A DNA stretch of 64,000 bases from Paracoccus amoyensis (lineage in GTDB: Bacteria > Pseudomonadota > Alphaproteobacteria > Rhodobacterales > Rhodobacteraceae): NCBI RefSeq assembly GCF_014490725.1, contig NZ_JACOQL010000003.1, positions 372,001 to 436,000 of the forward strand. The letters run 5' to 3'. A program made the translations under genes and the position numbers. Below, piece by piece: positions 35,577 to 44,559 of the stretch; within the stretch, counting starts at the first letter, position 1, and each line of letters opens with the position of its first letter. Below the pieces are notes generated by a model. It saw nothing but the letters and a program-made list of their open reading frames with translations. It had not been told where the DNA came from and searched no databases.

Positions 35577-35668
35577 AACGAACTATCTCCGATTTTTGGA
35601 AAAAAACCTCTTCACCTCTGATAGCTTACGTAAGGTAAAGCAAAATGCAAGGACCGAAAAACAAAAAA

Positions 35669-35701
35669 GGCCGGATCGACACGCGATCCGGCCCTTTTTT
35701 T
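35669..35701 (-). terminator. Intrinsic terminator after lon, U-tract on both strands
   Basis: GGCCGGATCG (35669-35678) pairs with CGATCCGGCC (35684-35693) around a 5-base loop. A seven-T run follows on the plus strand and a run of A on the other side gives the U-tract for leftward transcription out of lon. Confidence 0.9.
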
Positions 35702-35724
35702 GCCTAAGCGGCTGTTTTTCTGAC

Positions 35725-38139
35725 TTAATGAGCCACAGCCGAGCCGCTGGAACTTTCTTGACGTCCAGCCAGTCTTGCGGCTTCTGCGGCTTCTTCTGCC
35801 GCTTCATCCCACTCGACCGGATCTGGCATGCGGACCAAGGCGTGCTTCAGAACTTCGCGGACATTGCCGACCGGAATGATCTTCAAGCCGGTTTTCACGT
35901 TATCTGGAATCTCGGCCAGATCTTTTTCGTTATCCGCCGGGATCAACACCGTCTTGATGCCACCACGCAGCGCCGCCAACAGCTTTTCTTTCAAGCCACC
36001 GATGGCCAGCGCATTACCGCGCAGCGTCACCTCACCCGTCATCGCCACGTCCTTGCGGACCGGGATACCCGTCATGACCGACACGACCGAAGTCACCATG
36101 GCCAGACCCGCGGACGGGCCGTCCTTGGGCGTCGCGCCCTCGGGCACGTGGACGTGGATGTCGCGCCGTTCGAACTCTGGCGGTTTCACCCCGATTTCAG
36201 GCGCGATCGAGCGCACGAAGCTTGCCGCCGCATCAATCGATTCCTTCATCACATCGCCCAGTTTACCGGTGGTTTTCATCCGGCCCTTACCCGGCAGCCG
36301 CAACGCTTCGATCTGTAACAGATCACCACCGACCGAGGTCCAGGCCAGACCGGTGACAACACCAACCTGATCCTCTTTCTCGGCCAGACCATAGCGATGA
36401 CGCCGCACGCCCAGATATTCCTCGACCTTTTCAGGCGTCACGGTCACGGACTTGACGTCACCTTTCAGGATCTCGGTCACGGCTTTCCGGGCCAGCTTGG
36501 CGATCTCTCGCTCCAGCGAGCGCACACCAGCTTCACGGGTGTAATACCGGATGACATGGGTCAGCGCATCGTCGGTGACGTTGAACTCGCCCTTGCGCAG
36601 GCCGTTCGCCTTGATCTGCTTGTCCAGCAGATGGTGGCGCGCGATCTCGCGCTTTTCGTCTTCGGTATAGCCGCTCAGCGGGATGATCTCCATCCGGTCC
36701 AGCAAAGGACCCGGCATGTTATAGCTGTTAGCCGTGGTCACGAACATCACGTCCGACAGATCGTATTCCACCTCAAGATAGTGGTCCACGAAGGTCGAGT
36801 TCTGTTCGGGATCAAGAACCTCAAGCATTGCACTGGCCGGATCGCCACGGAAATCCTGCCCCATCTTGTCGATTTCATCGAACATGATGAGCGGATTGGT
36901 GGTTTTGGCTTTCTTCAACGCCTGAATGATCTTGCCCGGCATCGAACCGATATAGGTCCGACGGTGGCCGCGGATCTCGGATTCGTCTCGCACACCGCCA
37001 AGGCTGATGCGGATGAATTCGCGCCCGGTGGCCTTGGCGATTGACCGCCCAAGCGAAGTTTTACCCACACCCGGAGGACCAACCAGCGTCAGGATCGGTC
37101 CTTTCAGCTTCTGGCTGCGCGACTGCACGGCCAGATATTCAAGGATGCGTTCCTTGACCTTGTCCAGACCATAGTGATCGGCGTCCAGAATGGCTTCGGC
37201 CTTGTTCAGATCCTTCTTGGTGCGCGATTTCACGCCCCATGGCAGCGCCAGAAGCCAATCCAGATAGTTGCGGCTGACCGTCGCTTCGGCCGACATCGGT
37301 GACATCGACTTCAGCTTTTTCAGCTCGGATTCTGCCTTGTCACGGGCTTCCTTGCTGAACTTTGTCTTGGCGATTTTTTCTTCCAGTTCGGCCAGTTCGT
37401 TCTGGCCATCCTCACCATCGCCCAATTCCTTCTGAATGGCCTTCATCTGCTCATTCAGATAGTATTCGCGCTGCGTCTTTTCCATCTGGGTCTTGACGCG
37501 CGACTTGATCTTTTTCTCGACCTGCAGGACCGACATTTCGCCCTGCATATGGGCATAGACCTTTTCAAGACGTTCGGCCACGTCCAGCGTGTCCAGCAAG
37601 TCCTGTTTATGATCCAGATCGATTCCCATGTGCCCTGCGACCAGATCGGCCAGCTTGCCTGATTCTTTCGCCTCGGCAACTGCGGTCACGACTTCTTCCG
37701 GGATGTTTTTGCGCACTTTGACATAACGCTCGAACTCGTCGGCGACGGTGCGCACCAGCGCGGTCACCGTGGCGGCGTCGCCATCGGTTTCGGCCAGAAC
37801 GATCGCTGCCGCTTCGAAATGATCCTCATTCGGCACGAAATCAGTGATCTGCACACGCTCCCGCCCCTCGACCAGCACCTTCACGGTGCCATCGGGAAGT
37901 TTCAGCAATTGCAGCACATTGGCCAGAACGCCGGTGCGGTAAATACCGTCTTCGGTCGGTTCATCAACCGAAGCATCTTTTTGTGCGGCCAGAAGGATCG
38001 GGCTGTCCGACTCCATCACGGCTTCCAGTGCCCGGACCGATTTGTCACGGCCCACAAACAGCGGCACGATCATGTGGGGAAACACCACAATGTCGCGCAG
38101 CGGCAGCACCGGATAGGTCTGAGAAGCAAATTCGTTCAT
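35725..38139 (-). CDS. lon: ATP-dependent protease Lon
   Basis: An 804-aa LonA: N-terminal substrate-binding domain, coiled-coil linker (about residues 200-270), AAA+ module with Walker A GPPGVGKTSLG (near residue 355) and Walker B LIMFDEIDKMG, and the C-terminal Ser/Lys protease domain with PKDGPSAGLAMVTS (catalytic Ser) and GGLKEKLLAALRGG (catalytic Lys). It degrades damaged and regulatory proteins, including cell-cycle factors in alphaproteobacteria. A sensor kinase gene lies upstream on the same strand, 176 bp away; heat-shock promoter elements in that gap could not be assigned with confidence. Confidence 0.97.
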   Translation of the reverse strand: MNEFASQTYPVLPLRDIVVFPHMIVPLFVGRDKSVRALEAVMESDSPILLAAQKDASVDEPTEDGIYRTGVLANVLQLLKLPDGTVKVLVEGRERVQITDFVPNEDHFEAAAIVLAETDGDAATVTALVRTVADEFERYVKVRKNIPEEVVTAVAEAKESGKLADLVAGHMGIDLDHKQDLLDTLDVAERLEKVYAHMQGEMSVLQVEKKIKSRVKTQMEKTQREYYLNEQMKAIQKELGDGEDGQNELAELEEKIAKTKFSKEARDKAESELKKLKSMSPMSAEATVSRNYLDWLLALPWGVKSRTKKDLNKAEAILDADHYGLDKVKERILEYLAVQSRSQKLKGPILTLVGPPGVGKTSLGRSIAKATGREFIRISLGGVRDESEIRGHRRTYIGSMPGKIIQALKKAKTTNPLIMFDEIDKMGQDFRGDPASAMLEVLDPEQNSTFVDHYLEVEYDLSDVMFVTTANSYNMPGPLLDRMEIIPLSGYTEDEKREIARHHLLDKQIKANGLRKGEFNVTDDALTHVIRYYTREAGVRSLEREIAKLARKAVTEILKGDVKSVTVTPEKVEEYLGVRRHRYGLAEKEDQVGVVTGLAWTSVGGDLLQIEALRLPGKGRMKTTGKLGDVMKESIDAAASFVRSIAPEIGVKPPEFERRDIHVHVPEGATPKDGPSAGLAMVTSVVSVMTGIPVRKDVAMTGEVTLRGNALAIGGLKEKLLAALRGGIKTVLIPADNEKDLAEIPDNVKTGLKIIPVGNVREVLKHALVRMPDPVEWDEAAEEAAEAARLAGRQESSSGSAVAH

Positions 38140-38315
38140 ATTATGCGTTCCTTTCCTGCCCGAAGCCGTAGCCCCATCATGGCGGCATACAGCCCCTGCG
38201 TTACGCCAATTTAGGATGCGCGGGGCGTCCGTTCAATATGACAGGAAGAATACAAGATATTTCCCGCCAATGCATGTTCCCTACCAACCTGTTGTGCATG
38301 AGCCGGCAGGAATGC

Positions 38316-39677
38316 TTAGCGCGGAATAACAATCTCTGCCCGCAGACCGCCCAGCCGTTCGCCCCTGCCCAGCCGCAACTGCCCGCCATGCCCGCGCGCA
38401 ACATCCGCCGCAATGGCAAGCCCCAGTCCTGCGCCCGCCCCCTGCCCGTTGTTCCGGCTTCTTGCCGTATCCAGCCGCGTGAAAGGCCGCATCACCATTT
38501 CATGGCTTTCCTGCGGGATGCCCGGACCGTCATCCTCGACCCCGATCCGCAGACTGCGAGGGCCAAGCGTTGCGTCCACCTGAACCTTCTTGCCATAGCG
38601 GGCGGCATTACCGATCAGGTTGTCGATTGCCCGGCGCAACATATCGCGGCGGAATTTAGCCTGACCGTCGCGGTCGCCTTCGATCCGCAACAACTCGACG
38701 TTCCGCCCGGCCCGTTCAGCATCTGCGACGATGCCGGTCAGGAACTCTGTCACGGAGGTCGACTCGGCGGCGCTCTCCTGCGCTTCGTCGCGTGTATAAT
38801 CCAGAAACGCGTCGACCATCCGGTTCATCTCGGCAATGTCGCTGTCCATCGCGGCGATGTCTTCATCATCCGGCGCCATGTCGGGTGACATCATCGACAT
38901 GGCCAGCCGCATCCGCGTCAACGGGGTGCGCAGATCGTGGCTGATCCCCGACAGCATCAGCTTGCGCTGATCGTTCTGACGCTCCAGCCGGTTACGCATG
39001 TCCAGAAAGGCCGTGCCCGCGCTGCGTACCTCGGTCGCGCCGGAGGGGCGATATGGCACCATCCTGCCCTTGCCATATTCTTCAGCGGCATGGGCCAGCC
39101 GCCGGATCGGGCGCAACTGGTTCCGCAAAAAGATCGTCGCAATCCCGGTCATCAACAGCGACGTAAAGACCATCAGCACCAACAACTGATGCGGGTTCGA
39201 GGCACTGACCCGGCGGCGGTCGAACGCAATCGTGTAAGAGCCGTTGTCGCCCTCCATCCTGACCGCGACACGCTTGTCATTGCTCGCCAGATCAATCCCG
39301 TCGATTTCGGGCACCGTCGCGCGCAATTCTTCGATGACGACCCGCCCCGAGAAATCAAACAGCCTGCGCGTATCATCCTTGCCGCTTATCGCGGGCACAT
39401 AGATCGACAACCCCAAAGGATTGCCAATCGATTGTCCGACCAGCAATGAAGATGCCGAATTCACCGCGATATCCATCTGTTGGGAAATATAGGTCAGTTC
39501 GCGGGCCATGCTGGCTGTCATCTGACGAGTCACGCCCTCGAAATGGCGCTGCAGGAACATCACCGTCACCACAAGCGTCACACCAACCACCGGCAGAAAC
39601 AGGATCAAAGCCGCACGACCATAAAGACCACGCGGCACAAACCGCTTCAGCCAGCCCGTTTCACCCTGGTTCGCCAT
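38316..39677 (-). CDS. EnvZ-like sensor histidine kinase without adjacent response regulator
   Basis: A 453-aa inner-membrane kinase: first membrane span at about residues 19-41, a periplasmic domain of about 120 residues, second span at about 168-188, HAMP linker (NQLRPIRRLAHAAEEYGKG), H-box SGISHDLRTPLTRMRL and catalytic boxes NLIGNAARYG, VEDDGPGIP and GAGLGLAIAADVARGHGG. The layout is EnvZ/osmosensor-like. ATG 39677 is chosen since the extension upstream crosses into the divergent hydrolase gene. No response regulator is encoded next to it; the nearest genes are lon and a beta-lactamase-fold hydrolase, so its partner must lie elsewhere. Confidence 0.9.
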   Translation of the reverse strand: MANQGETGWLKRFVPRGLYGRAALILFLPVVGVTLVVTVMFLQRHFEGVTRQMTASMARELTYISQQMDIAVNSASSLLVGQSIGNPLGLSIYVPAISGKDDTRRLFDFSGRVVIEELRATVPEIDGIDLASNDKRVAVRMEGDNGSYTIAFDRRRVSASNPHQLLVLMVFTSLLMTGIATIFLRNQLRPIRRLAHAAEEYGKGRMVPYRPSGATEVRSAGTAFLDMRNRLERQNDQRKLMLSGISHDLRTPLTRMRLAMSMMSPDMAPDDEDIAAMDSDIAEMNRMVDAFLDYTRDEAQESAAESTSVTEFLTGIVADAERAGRNVELLRIEGDRDGQAKFRRDMLRRAIDNLIGNAARYGKKVQVDATLGPRSLRIGVEDDGPGIPQESHEMVMRPFTRLDTARSRNNGQGAGAGLGLAIAADVARGHGGQLRLGRGERLGGLRAEIVIPR

Positions 39678-39710
39678 GGACACCCGCCTTTTGCGCACTA
39701 AACTATCGAC

Positions 39711-40574
39711 ATGAAAGACGATGTGAAAGAGCCGCGGGTAATCCTTGCGCCAAATCCCTCGCCCCTGACCGGGCCGGGAACCAACACCTTTCTCATAGGC
39801 CGCAATCAGGTTGCGGTGATAGATCCGGGGCCTGACCATGCCGGACATCTGGCGGCGCTCATCGATGCGGCTCAAAACCGTATCAGCCATATCTTCGTCA
39901 CCCATGCCCATCTGGATCACAGCGCAGGCGCACGCCGCCTGGCCGAAATGACTGGCGCCCCTGTACTGGCCTTTGGCGAGGCGCTTTCAGGTCGTTCACC
40001 CAGCATGCAGCGATTGGCGCGAGCCGCCGGAATGGGTGGGGGCGAAGGGTTGGACATGGCCTTCACACCCGATCAGCGGCTTCGCGACGACGACGTCATC
40101 ACCACCGATGAATGGCAGCTTCGCGCCCTGCACACGCCCGGCCATTCGGGCGGACATCTAAGCTTCCAATGGAACGACGTGGTATTTTGCGGCGATATCG
40201 TGATGGCGTGGTCATCGACCATCATCTCGCCCCCCGACGGCGATCTAGCCGATTATCTGCGCTCACTCGAGCGATTGGATCAGATCGGTGCCGCCCGTTT
40301 TTACCCCGCACATGGCGACCCGATAGGATCGCCCTCCACCCGAATCGCCGCACTCGCCCAGCACCGCCGCGAACGCACCACCCAGATTCTGGGCGCCCTG
40401 CGCAGCGGCCCCGCAACAGCCGCTGAACTGGCGCGCGACATCTATGACGTGCCCATGCACCTGATGGGCGCTGCAACGCGCAACGTGCTGGCACACCTAA
40501 TAGCCCTGACAGACATCGGTGCAGTTACACATGAAGAAAAGCTGACCGCAGAAACAAAGTTTACGTTTCTGTAA
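39711..40574 (+). CDS. Metallo-beta-lactamase-fold hydrolase, LACTB2-like
   Basis: A 287-aa hydrolase. The zinc-binding H-x-H-x-D-H is FVTHAHLDHSAGARRL (about residues 62-77), with later ligands in HTPGHSGGHLSF, CGDIVM and YPAHGDPI, and a C-terminal winged-helix-like tail. This arrangement matches the LACTB2/glyoxalase-II-related group, whose members cut RNA or thioesters; the substrate is unknown. It is divergent from the histidine kinase with only 33 bp between the starts. Confidence 0.88.
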   Translation: MKDDVKEPRVILAPNPSPLTGPGTNTFLIGRNQVAVIDPGPDHAGHLAALIDAAQNRISHIFVTHAHLDHSAGARRLAEMTGAPVLAFGEALSGRSPSMQRLARAAGMGGGEGLDMAFTPDQRLRDDDVITTDEWQLRALHTPGHSGGHLSFQWNDVVFCGDIVMAWSSTIISPPDGDLADYLRSLERLDQIGAARFYPAHGDPIGSPSTRIAALAQHRRERTTQILGALRSGPATAAELARDIYDVPMHLMGAATRNVLAHLIALTDIGAVTHEEKLTAETKFTFL

Positions 40575-40633
40575 AAAATCCGCTCAGACCCACTGGACGC
40601 CTCCGAAATCGGCCGCTATATCCCCCCTCGTGT

Positions 40634-40708
40634 TCCGGCGTAGCTCAGCGGTAGAGCAGTTGACTGTTAATCAATTGGTCGTAGGTTCGATCCCTACCGC
40701 CGGAGCCA
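40634..40708 (+). tRNA. tRNA-Asn (anticodon GTT)
   Basis: A 75-nt cloverleaf with acceptor TCCGGCG/CGCCGGA, D-arm AGCTCAGCGGTAGAGC, anticodon stem GTTGA/TCAAT around CTGTTAA (anticodon GTT), T-arm GGTTCGATCC and encoded CCA. The stretch immediately downstream is gene-poor, but I found no repeat of the tRNA 3' end that would mark an integrated element. Confidence 0.97.
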
Positions 40709-41396
40709 AATAAAATCAGTGATTTAGCTACGTAATTGCCTGCATGTGAGTTACGGCTTGTAGGCAACAAATAGGCAGGCTAACGGCGGGCCTCCTGTGC
40801 TCAACCAACTCATCGTTGGTCGGCGTCTATGTGTAGGGCGAACTGCCTTCTGGACAAAGTGAAAGATCAGCCTGACCGCACCCAACATCCTGACAGGTAA
40901 GGGAAAAACCACCGTGAGGGGCGACTTGGGGCGGTCGCGGAGAATGCAGGTCGCCGGGTAAAAACGGCCCTTTATCCGACATCGAGCGCGCATATTCTTG
41001 CAGAGTGGCAGCAAAAACCGCGCATCTGACAACACCCAGCTAACATTAGAGAAACAGGCATAGGTCTGATCGGCCTTGTGCGGGTCGTGGCCGGCACCCT
41101 GCTGATCGCCGCGCAGGGCAGGCAGGAGTGGGGTGGGCATCGCGACCGGCGAGCTGATCGCCAGCTATACGGTCGTTGACGCCCACGCGGTCAAGGCGCT
41201 CGGCATCGCGCAGGTGGAGGCGGTCTTCAACTCTGGTGCTATCGAGGCGCGCTTTGCCAGCTTCATTCGACATTACCCGCCGTCGCCAGATTTCCGAAGC
41301 AACAAGCGTGACGGAAGGAGAAACTCGTTCGAACTTGCGGATCGCGAACCCATCCGTTAGATCGCCCGTCTTTCCTTTCAGACTATGGGTGCAGTC
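40709..41396. other. 688-bp gene-poor stretch after tRNA-Asn
   Basis: No intact gene is supported on either strand. The first 330 bp show nothing I can assign; open frames there are short and lack ribosome sites. The middle holds a decayed transporter-like remnant, and the last 120 bp lead into the Hsp70-like gene. Overall it reads as an erosion scar. Confidence 0.6.
41063..41270 (+). pseudogene. Remnant of an EamA/DMT-type transporter gene
   Basis: Two stretches in different frames resemble successive pieces of an EamA-family drug/metabolite transporter: GLIGLVRVVAGTLLIA from about 41063, and, in another frame from about 41133, GIATGELIASYTVVDAHAVK followed by ALGIA. The T-G-x-x-I-A-x-Y-T-V-V-D pattern is typical of the start of the second EamA repeat. 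No start, stop or remaining helices are seen, so this is a broken fragment. The family call rests on pattern recognition alone. Confidence 0.4.
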
Positions 41397-42635
41397 ATGT
41401 CTTCGACGTTGGCTTTGGATTTTGGAACATCGAATTCAGCGGCGGCGATGATCGACAATGGCAGCCTGCGACGGATCCCCATGTCTTCACAGGGGGATAC
41501 GCTGCCGACGGCAGTTTTTTTCCCCGATGATGGTAGCGCGATGTTGATTGGTGACGATGCCGTTGCTGCCTTGATCGCGGGGGATGACGGACGTTTCATG
41601 CGCGCGCTGAAAAGCATTCTGGGCACATCGCTGTTCCATGAAAAACGCATGATCGGGGGCAAGCGCCGGACCTTGGCCGAGATCGTGACTGCTTTTATCA
41701 CCACCATCAAAACACGTGCCGAAAACCAGACGGGCGAAAGCTTTTCCGCCGTTCTTTCCGGGCGTCCGGTGCATTTTCATTCTTCTGATCCGGCCCGCGA
41801 TGCAAAAGCGGAACAGGATCTGCGCGGATGTTATCAGGCTGCTGGCTTCCAGCAAATCGACTTCCTGTTCGAACCCGAAGCGGCCGCGCTGGCCAGTCAC
41901 CAGTTGGATACGAGCGGCCAGATAGGCCTGATCGTGGATATCGGTGGCGGCACGTCAGACTTTACCCTGTTTCGCAGCAAGGGCGACACGGCCGAAATTC
42001 TGTCCAGCCATGGATTGCGTCTGGGCGGAACGGATTTCGACCATGTCATTTCCATGAGTCATGCCATGCCCCTGCTGGGTCAGGGTGGAGAGCTGCGCCG
42101 AACCTTGGGCAGCGGCCTGCTACCGGTGCCAAATGCGATATATACCGAGCTGGCGACATGGGCGAAGATCCCGTTTCTTTACACCCGCGACACGTTGCGC
42201 AAGATCGAGGACATGGAACGTCATGCGGTGCAGCCAGAAAAGATCGCAAGGCTTCTGAAAGTGATCGAGGAAGAACACGGTCACCAACTGGCCTTCGCCG
42301 TGGAAAAAGGCAAGATCGCGGCAAATGAGCAGAAAAACGATGCCGCAATCCAGATGGGGTTCATCGAGGGCAGTCTGACCGCTCCGATCAATGCGCAGTC
42401 GATGAACGCCACTTTGGCCGATTTTCAGATCAAACTTGGTCTGGCCATTGATGAGACACTGACCGCCGCGAACATTCAGCCCGCGCAGATCGGCGTGCTG
42501 GTTCTGGTGGGCGGATCCAGCCTGATGAACATGGTCGCGGAAGAGGCTCAGCGCAAATGCCCTTCGGCCCGGCTACGATATTCAGACGCGTTCACGGCTG
42601 TGGTGGATGGCTTGGCATTGGCGACAAAAAGTTAA
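41397..42635 (+). CDS. YegD-like Hsp70-family protein
   Basis: A 412-aa actin/Hsp70-fold ATPase without the C-terminal peptide-binding domain of DnaK. Phosphate 1 motif LDFGTSNSAAAMI lies at the N-terminus, phosphate 2 is LIVDIGGGTSDFTLF (about residue 185), FEPEAAALASH comes before it, and the adenosine motif is LVLVGGSSLMNMV near the end. This matches the E. coli YegD group, of unknown function. ATG 41397 is preferred; an in-frame ATG at 41385 is possible and neither has a strong ribosome site. It is followed by a very AT-rich spacer. Confidence 0.87.
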   Translation: MSSTLALDFGTSNSAAAMIDNGSLRRIPMSSQGDTLPTAVFFPDDGSAMLIGDDAVAALIAGDDGRFMRALKSILGTSLFHEKRMIGGKRRTLAEIVTAFITTIKTRAENQTGESFSAVLSGRPVHFHSSDPARDAKAEQDLRGCYQAAGFQQIDFLFEPEAAALASHQLDTSGQIGLIVDIGGGTSDFTLFRSKGDTAEILSSHGLRLGGTDFDHVISMSHAMPLLGQGGELRRTLGSGLLPVPNAIYTELATWAKIPFLYTRDTLRKIEDMERHAVQPEKIARLLKVIEEEHGHQLAFAVEKGKIAANEQKNDAAIQMGFIEGSLTAPINAQSMNATLADFQIKLGLAIDETLTAANIQPAQIGVLVLVGGSSLMNMVAEEAQRKCPSARLRYSDAFTAVVDGLALATKS

Positions 42636-42770
42636 AAATTTTAACCGTATATTAATGACAATAATAGTTTATATAAATTATACTTACGAATGCGACGCCA
42701 TAAACATAACTAGAAATTATACTACTATCGACGTGTGGAAACCCGTCTGTTTGTTAGAAAAGTTCTCTTC
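42636..42770. other. AT-rich spacer with promoter-like sequence
   Basis: About 135 bp, far richer in A and T than anything nearby (for example TTTATATAAATTATACTT at about 42669-42686), directly ahead of an RTX-like open frame. The compositional break suggests a foreign or recombined segment that may have brought its own promoter. Confidence 0.6.
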
Positions 42771-44525
42771 ATGGCCAGGTTAAATGGCACGACGGGTCCA
42801 GACTCAATCACCGGAACAATTGATGCAGACAGCAGCAACTCGGGCAATGGGGATGATACCGTCTTTGGCTTGGACGGCAACGACACGATCAATAGCGGCA
42901 GCCGCACCGATCTTGTCCATGGCGGCAACAGTGCTGACGATATGGCAGGCAACCAATGGCCTCGCGCTGCGTTACCTGCCCGACGCTCAGCAAACCACGC
43001 GCGGGACATATCTATGACAGACCTAGCCTTCAAACCCGGTCGCAATTCCTGGCGGGTTACCAATGCGGATCGCTTTTCAGTCATCATCGATGGGCAAGAG
43101 TATTTTCGCATCCTTCGTGAATCTTTGCTGAAAGCAGAACGGTTTGTGATTCTGGTCGGCTGGGATTTCGATTTCGAGATGGAGATGTTGCCCGGCGAAA
43201 GTGACGATGACGGAAACGCGCCTGATGGTTTTCCGAACGCGATCGGCCCATTTCTTGATTCTTTGGCTGAACGCCGCAGCGAGCTGGACATCTATCTGCT
43301 GAAATGGAGCGGGGGCGCATTGATCGCACCCGGTCGTTTGATGCCCGCGCTTCACATCAAGCTGCTGTCACCTGACCAATTGCACCTTGCCTTTGATGGT
43401 CGCCACCCGATTGGCGCAAGTCACCATCAGAAAATCGTGGTGATTGACGATTCACTGGCATTTTGCGGTGGCATCGACGTGACCGAAGGTCGTTGGGATA
43501 CGCCGCAGCATGAAGCCTATAATCCGCTGCGCCTACTGAAAAACGGCGAAGTTGCGCAGCCATGGCACGACACTGCAACGATGATGTCGGGTGACGCTGC
43601 AGCAGCATTCAGCGAACTTTGCCGCAGCCGCTGGCAGCGCGCCATGGACGAACCGATTGGTGAAGATTTCATTCCCGGTCAGGATCGTTGGCCCAACGAC
43701 GTTACCCCCGATTTCAAGAATATCGAGGTGGCCATCGCCCGGACCGCCCCGCCCGAGTCCAACCACCCCGCCGTCACCGAAATCGAGACGCTCTATCTGG
43801 ATAGCATCGCCGCCGCGCTTGATTGCATCTATCTGGAATCGCAGTATTTTGCGGCTGACAGCATTGCCTATGCCATCCGCGACCGCCTGCAAGAAGTCGA
43901 CGGCCCCGAAATCGTCGTCATCAATCCCGACGCCGCGCAAGGCATGGTCGAGGATGAAGCGATGCACGTCACACGCAGCCGGTTGATCCATGACCTTGCC
44001 CAACAGGATCCGTATAATCGGTTTACCATCCTCTATCCGGTCAACGATGCCGGGCAGGATATCTATGTTCATTCCAAGACCTGCATCATCGACGACAAGT
44101 TTTTGCGGATCGGTTCCAGCAATATCGACCGCCGCTCGATGGGGTTTGATACGGAAAGCGACGTTGCAATCATCGCCGAAAGCGAACAGGATCGGCAGCG
44201 TATCACCGAAATCCGTAACGCGTTGCTGGCCGAGCATCTGGCCGTCGAACCGCAGCAGGTCGCCACGGCTATCGAAAACTATGGCGGTGTCATCGACGCG
44301 ATTGACGTGCTGAACGATAGTGTCGGGCGGGGCCTGCGGCCCATCACACCGCGCAAGGAAACGATGCTGGGCAAATTCCTGTCCGACACACGCTTCTTCG
44401 ATCCACGCTATCGCCGCAGCGCACAGGCCCGCATCGGCATCACATCGCGGCATGTGATGTATGGCACGGTCGCCTTGGCAGCGGGGCTGATCTTGTGGCA
44501 GCGATTTCGCCGGAAAAGAAAGTGA
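42771..44525 (+). CDS. Phospholipase D-family protein with an in-frame RTX-like head
   Basis: One open frame of about 584 codons. Residues 1-60 look like the start of an RTX adhesin or toxin, with calcium-nonapeptide pieces such as GNGDDTVFGLDGNDTINSG. Residues 82-584 are a complete PLD-superfamily protein with two HKD motifs (HHQKIVVIDDSLAFCGGID, and HSKTCIIDDKFLRIGSSNID; each H-x-K-x4-D) and a C-terminal membrane anchor, resembling cardiolipin synthase-type phosphatidyltransferases. The PLD part has its own ATG at 43014 with only a weak ribosome site (GGGA) and is probably the native gene. The RTX head may be the stump of a lost gene that happens to read through. Whether the fusion is translated is unknown. 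Confidence 0.8.
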   Translation: MARLNGTTGPDSITGTIDADSSNSGNGDDTVFGLDGNDTINSGSRTDLVHGGNSADDMAGNQWPRAALPARRSANHARDISMTDLAFKPGRNSWRVTNADRFSVIIDGQEYFRILRESLLKAERFVILVGWDFDFEMEMLPGESDDDGNAPDGFPNAIGPFLDSLAERRSELDIYLLKWSGGALIAPGRLMPALHIKLLSPDQLHLAFDGRHPIGASHHQKIVVIDDSLAFCGGIDVTEGRWDTPQHEAYNPLRLLKNGEVAQPWHDTATMMSGDAAAAFSELCRSRWQRAMDEPIGEDFIPGQDRWPNDVTPDFKNIEVAIARTAPPESNHPAVTEIETLYLDSIAAALDCIYLESQYFAADSIAYAIRDRLQEVDGPEIVVINPDAAQGMVEDEAMHVTRSRLIHDLAQQDPYNRFTILYPVNDAGQDIYVHSKTCIIDDKFLRIGSSNIDRRSMGFDTESDVAIIAESEQDRQRITEIRNALLAEHLAVEPQQVATAIENYGGVIDAIDVLNDSVGRGLRPITPRKETMLGKFLSDTRFFDPRYRRSAQARIGITSRHVMYGTVALAAGLILWQRFRRKRK

Positions 44526-44530
44526 CGCGA

Positions 44531-44559
44531 TGACCGGCGACCGCTAGGCGAACCGGTCA
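44531..44559. terminator. Candidate terminator between convergent genes
   Basis: TGACCGG (44531-44537) pairs with CCGGTCA (44553-44559) around a 15-base loop. It overlaps the stop codon of the leftward phosphatase gene and follows the PLD gene stop by 5 bases. U-tracts are absent, so this is tentative. Confidence 0.35.

Noticed and set aside
38140-38315. Heat-shock sigma-32 promoter for lon
   Set aside because: CTTG- and CATATT-like elements occur upstream, but spacing and match are too poor to call.
40634-44525. Genomic island inserted at tRNA-Asn
   Set aside because: No copy of the tRNA 3' end and no integrase or mobility gene was found downstream; only local erosion and a composition break are supported.
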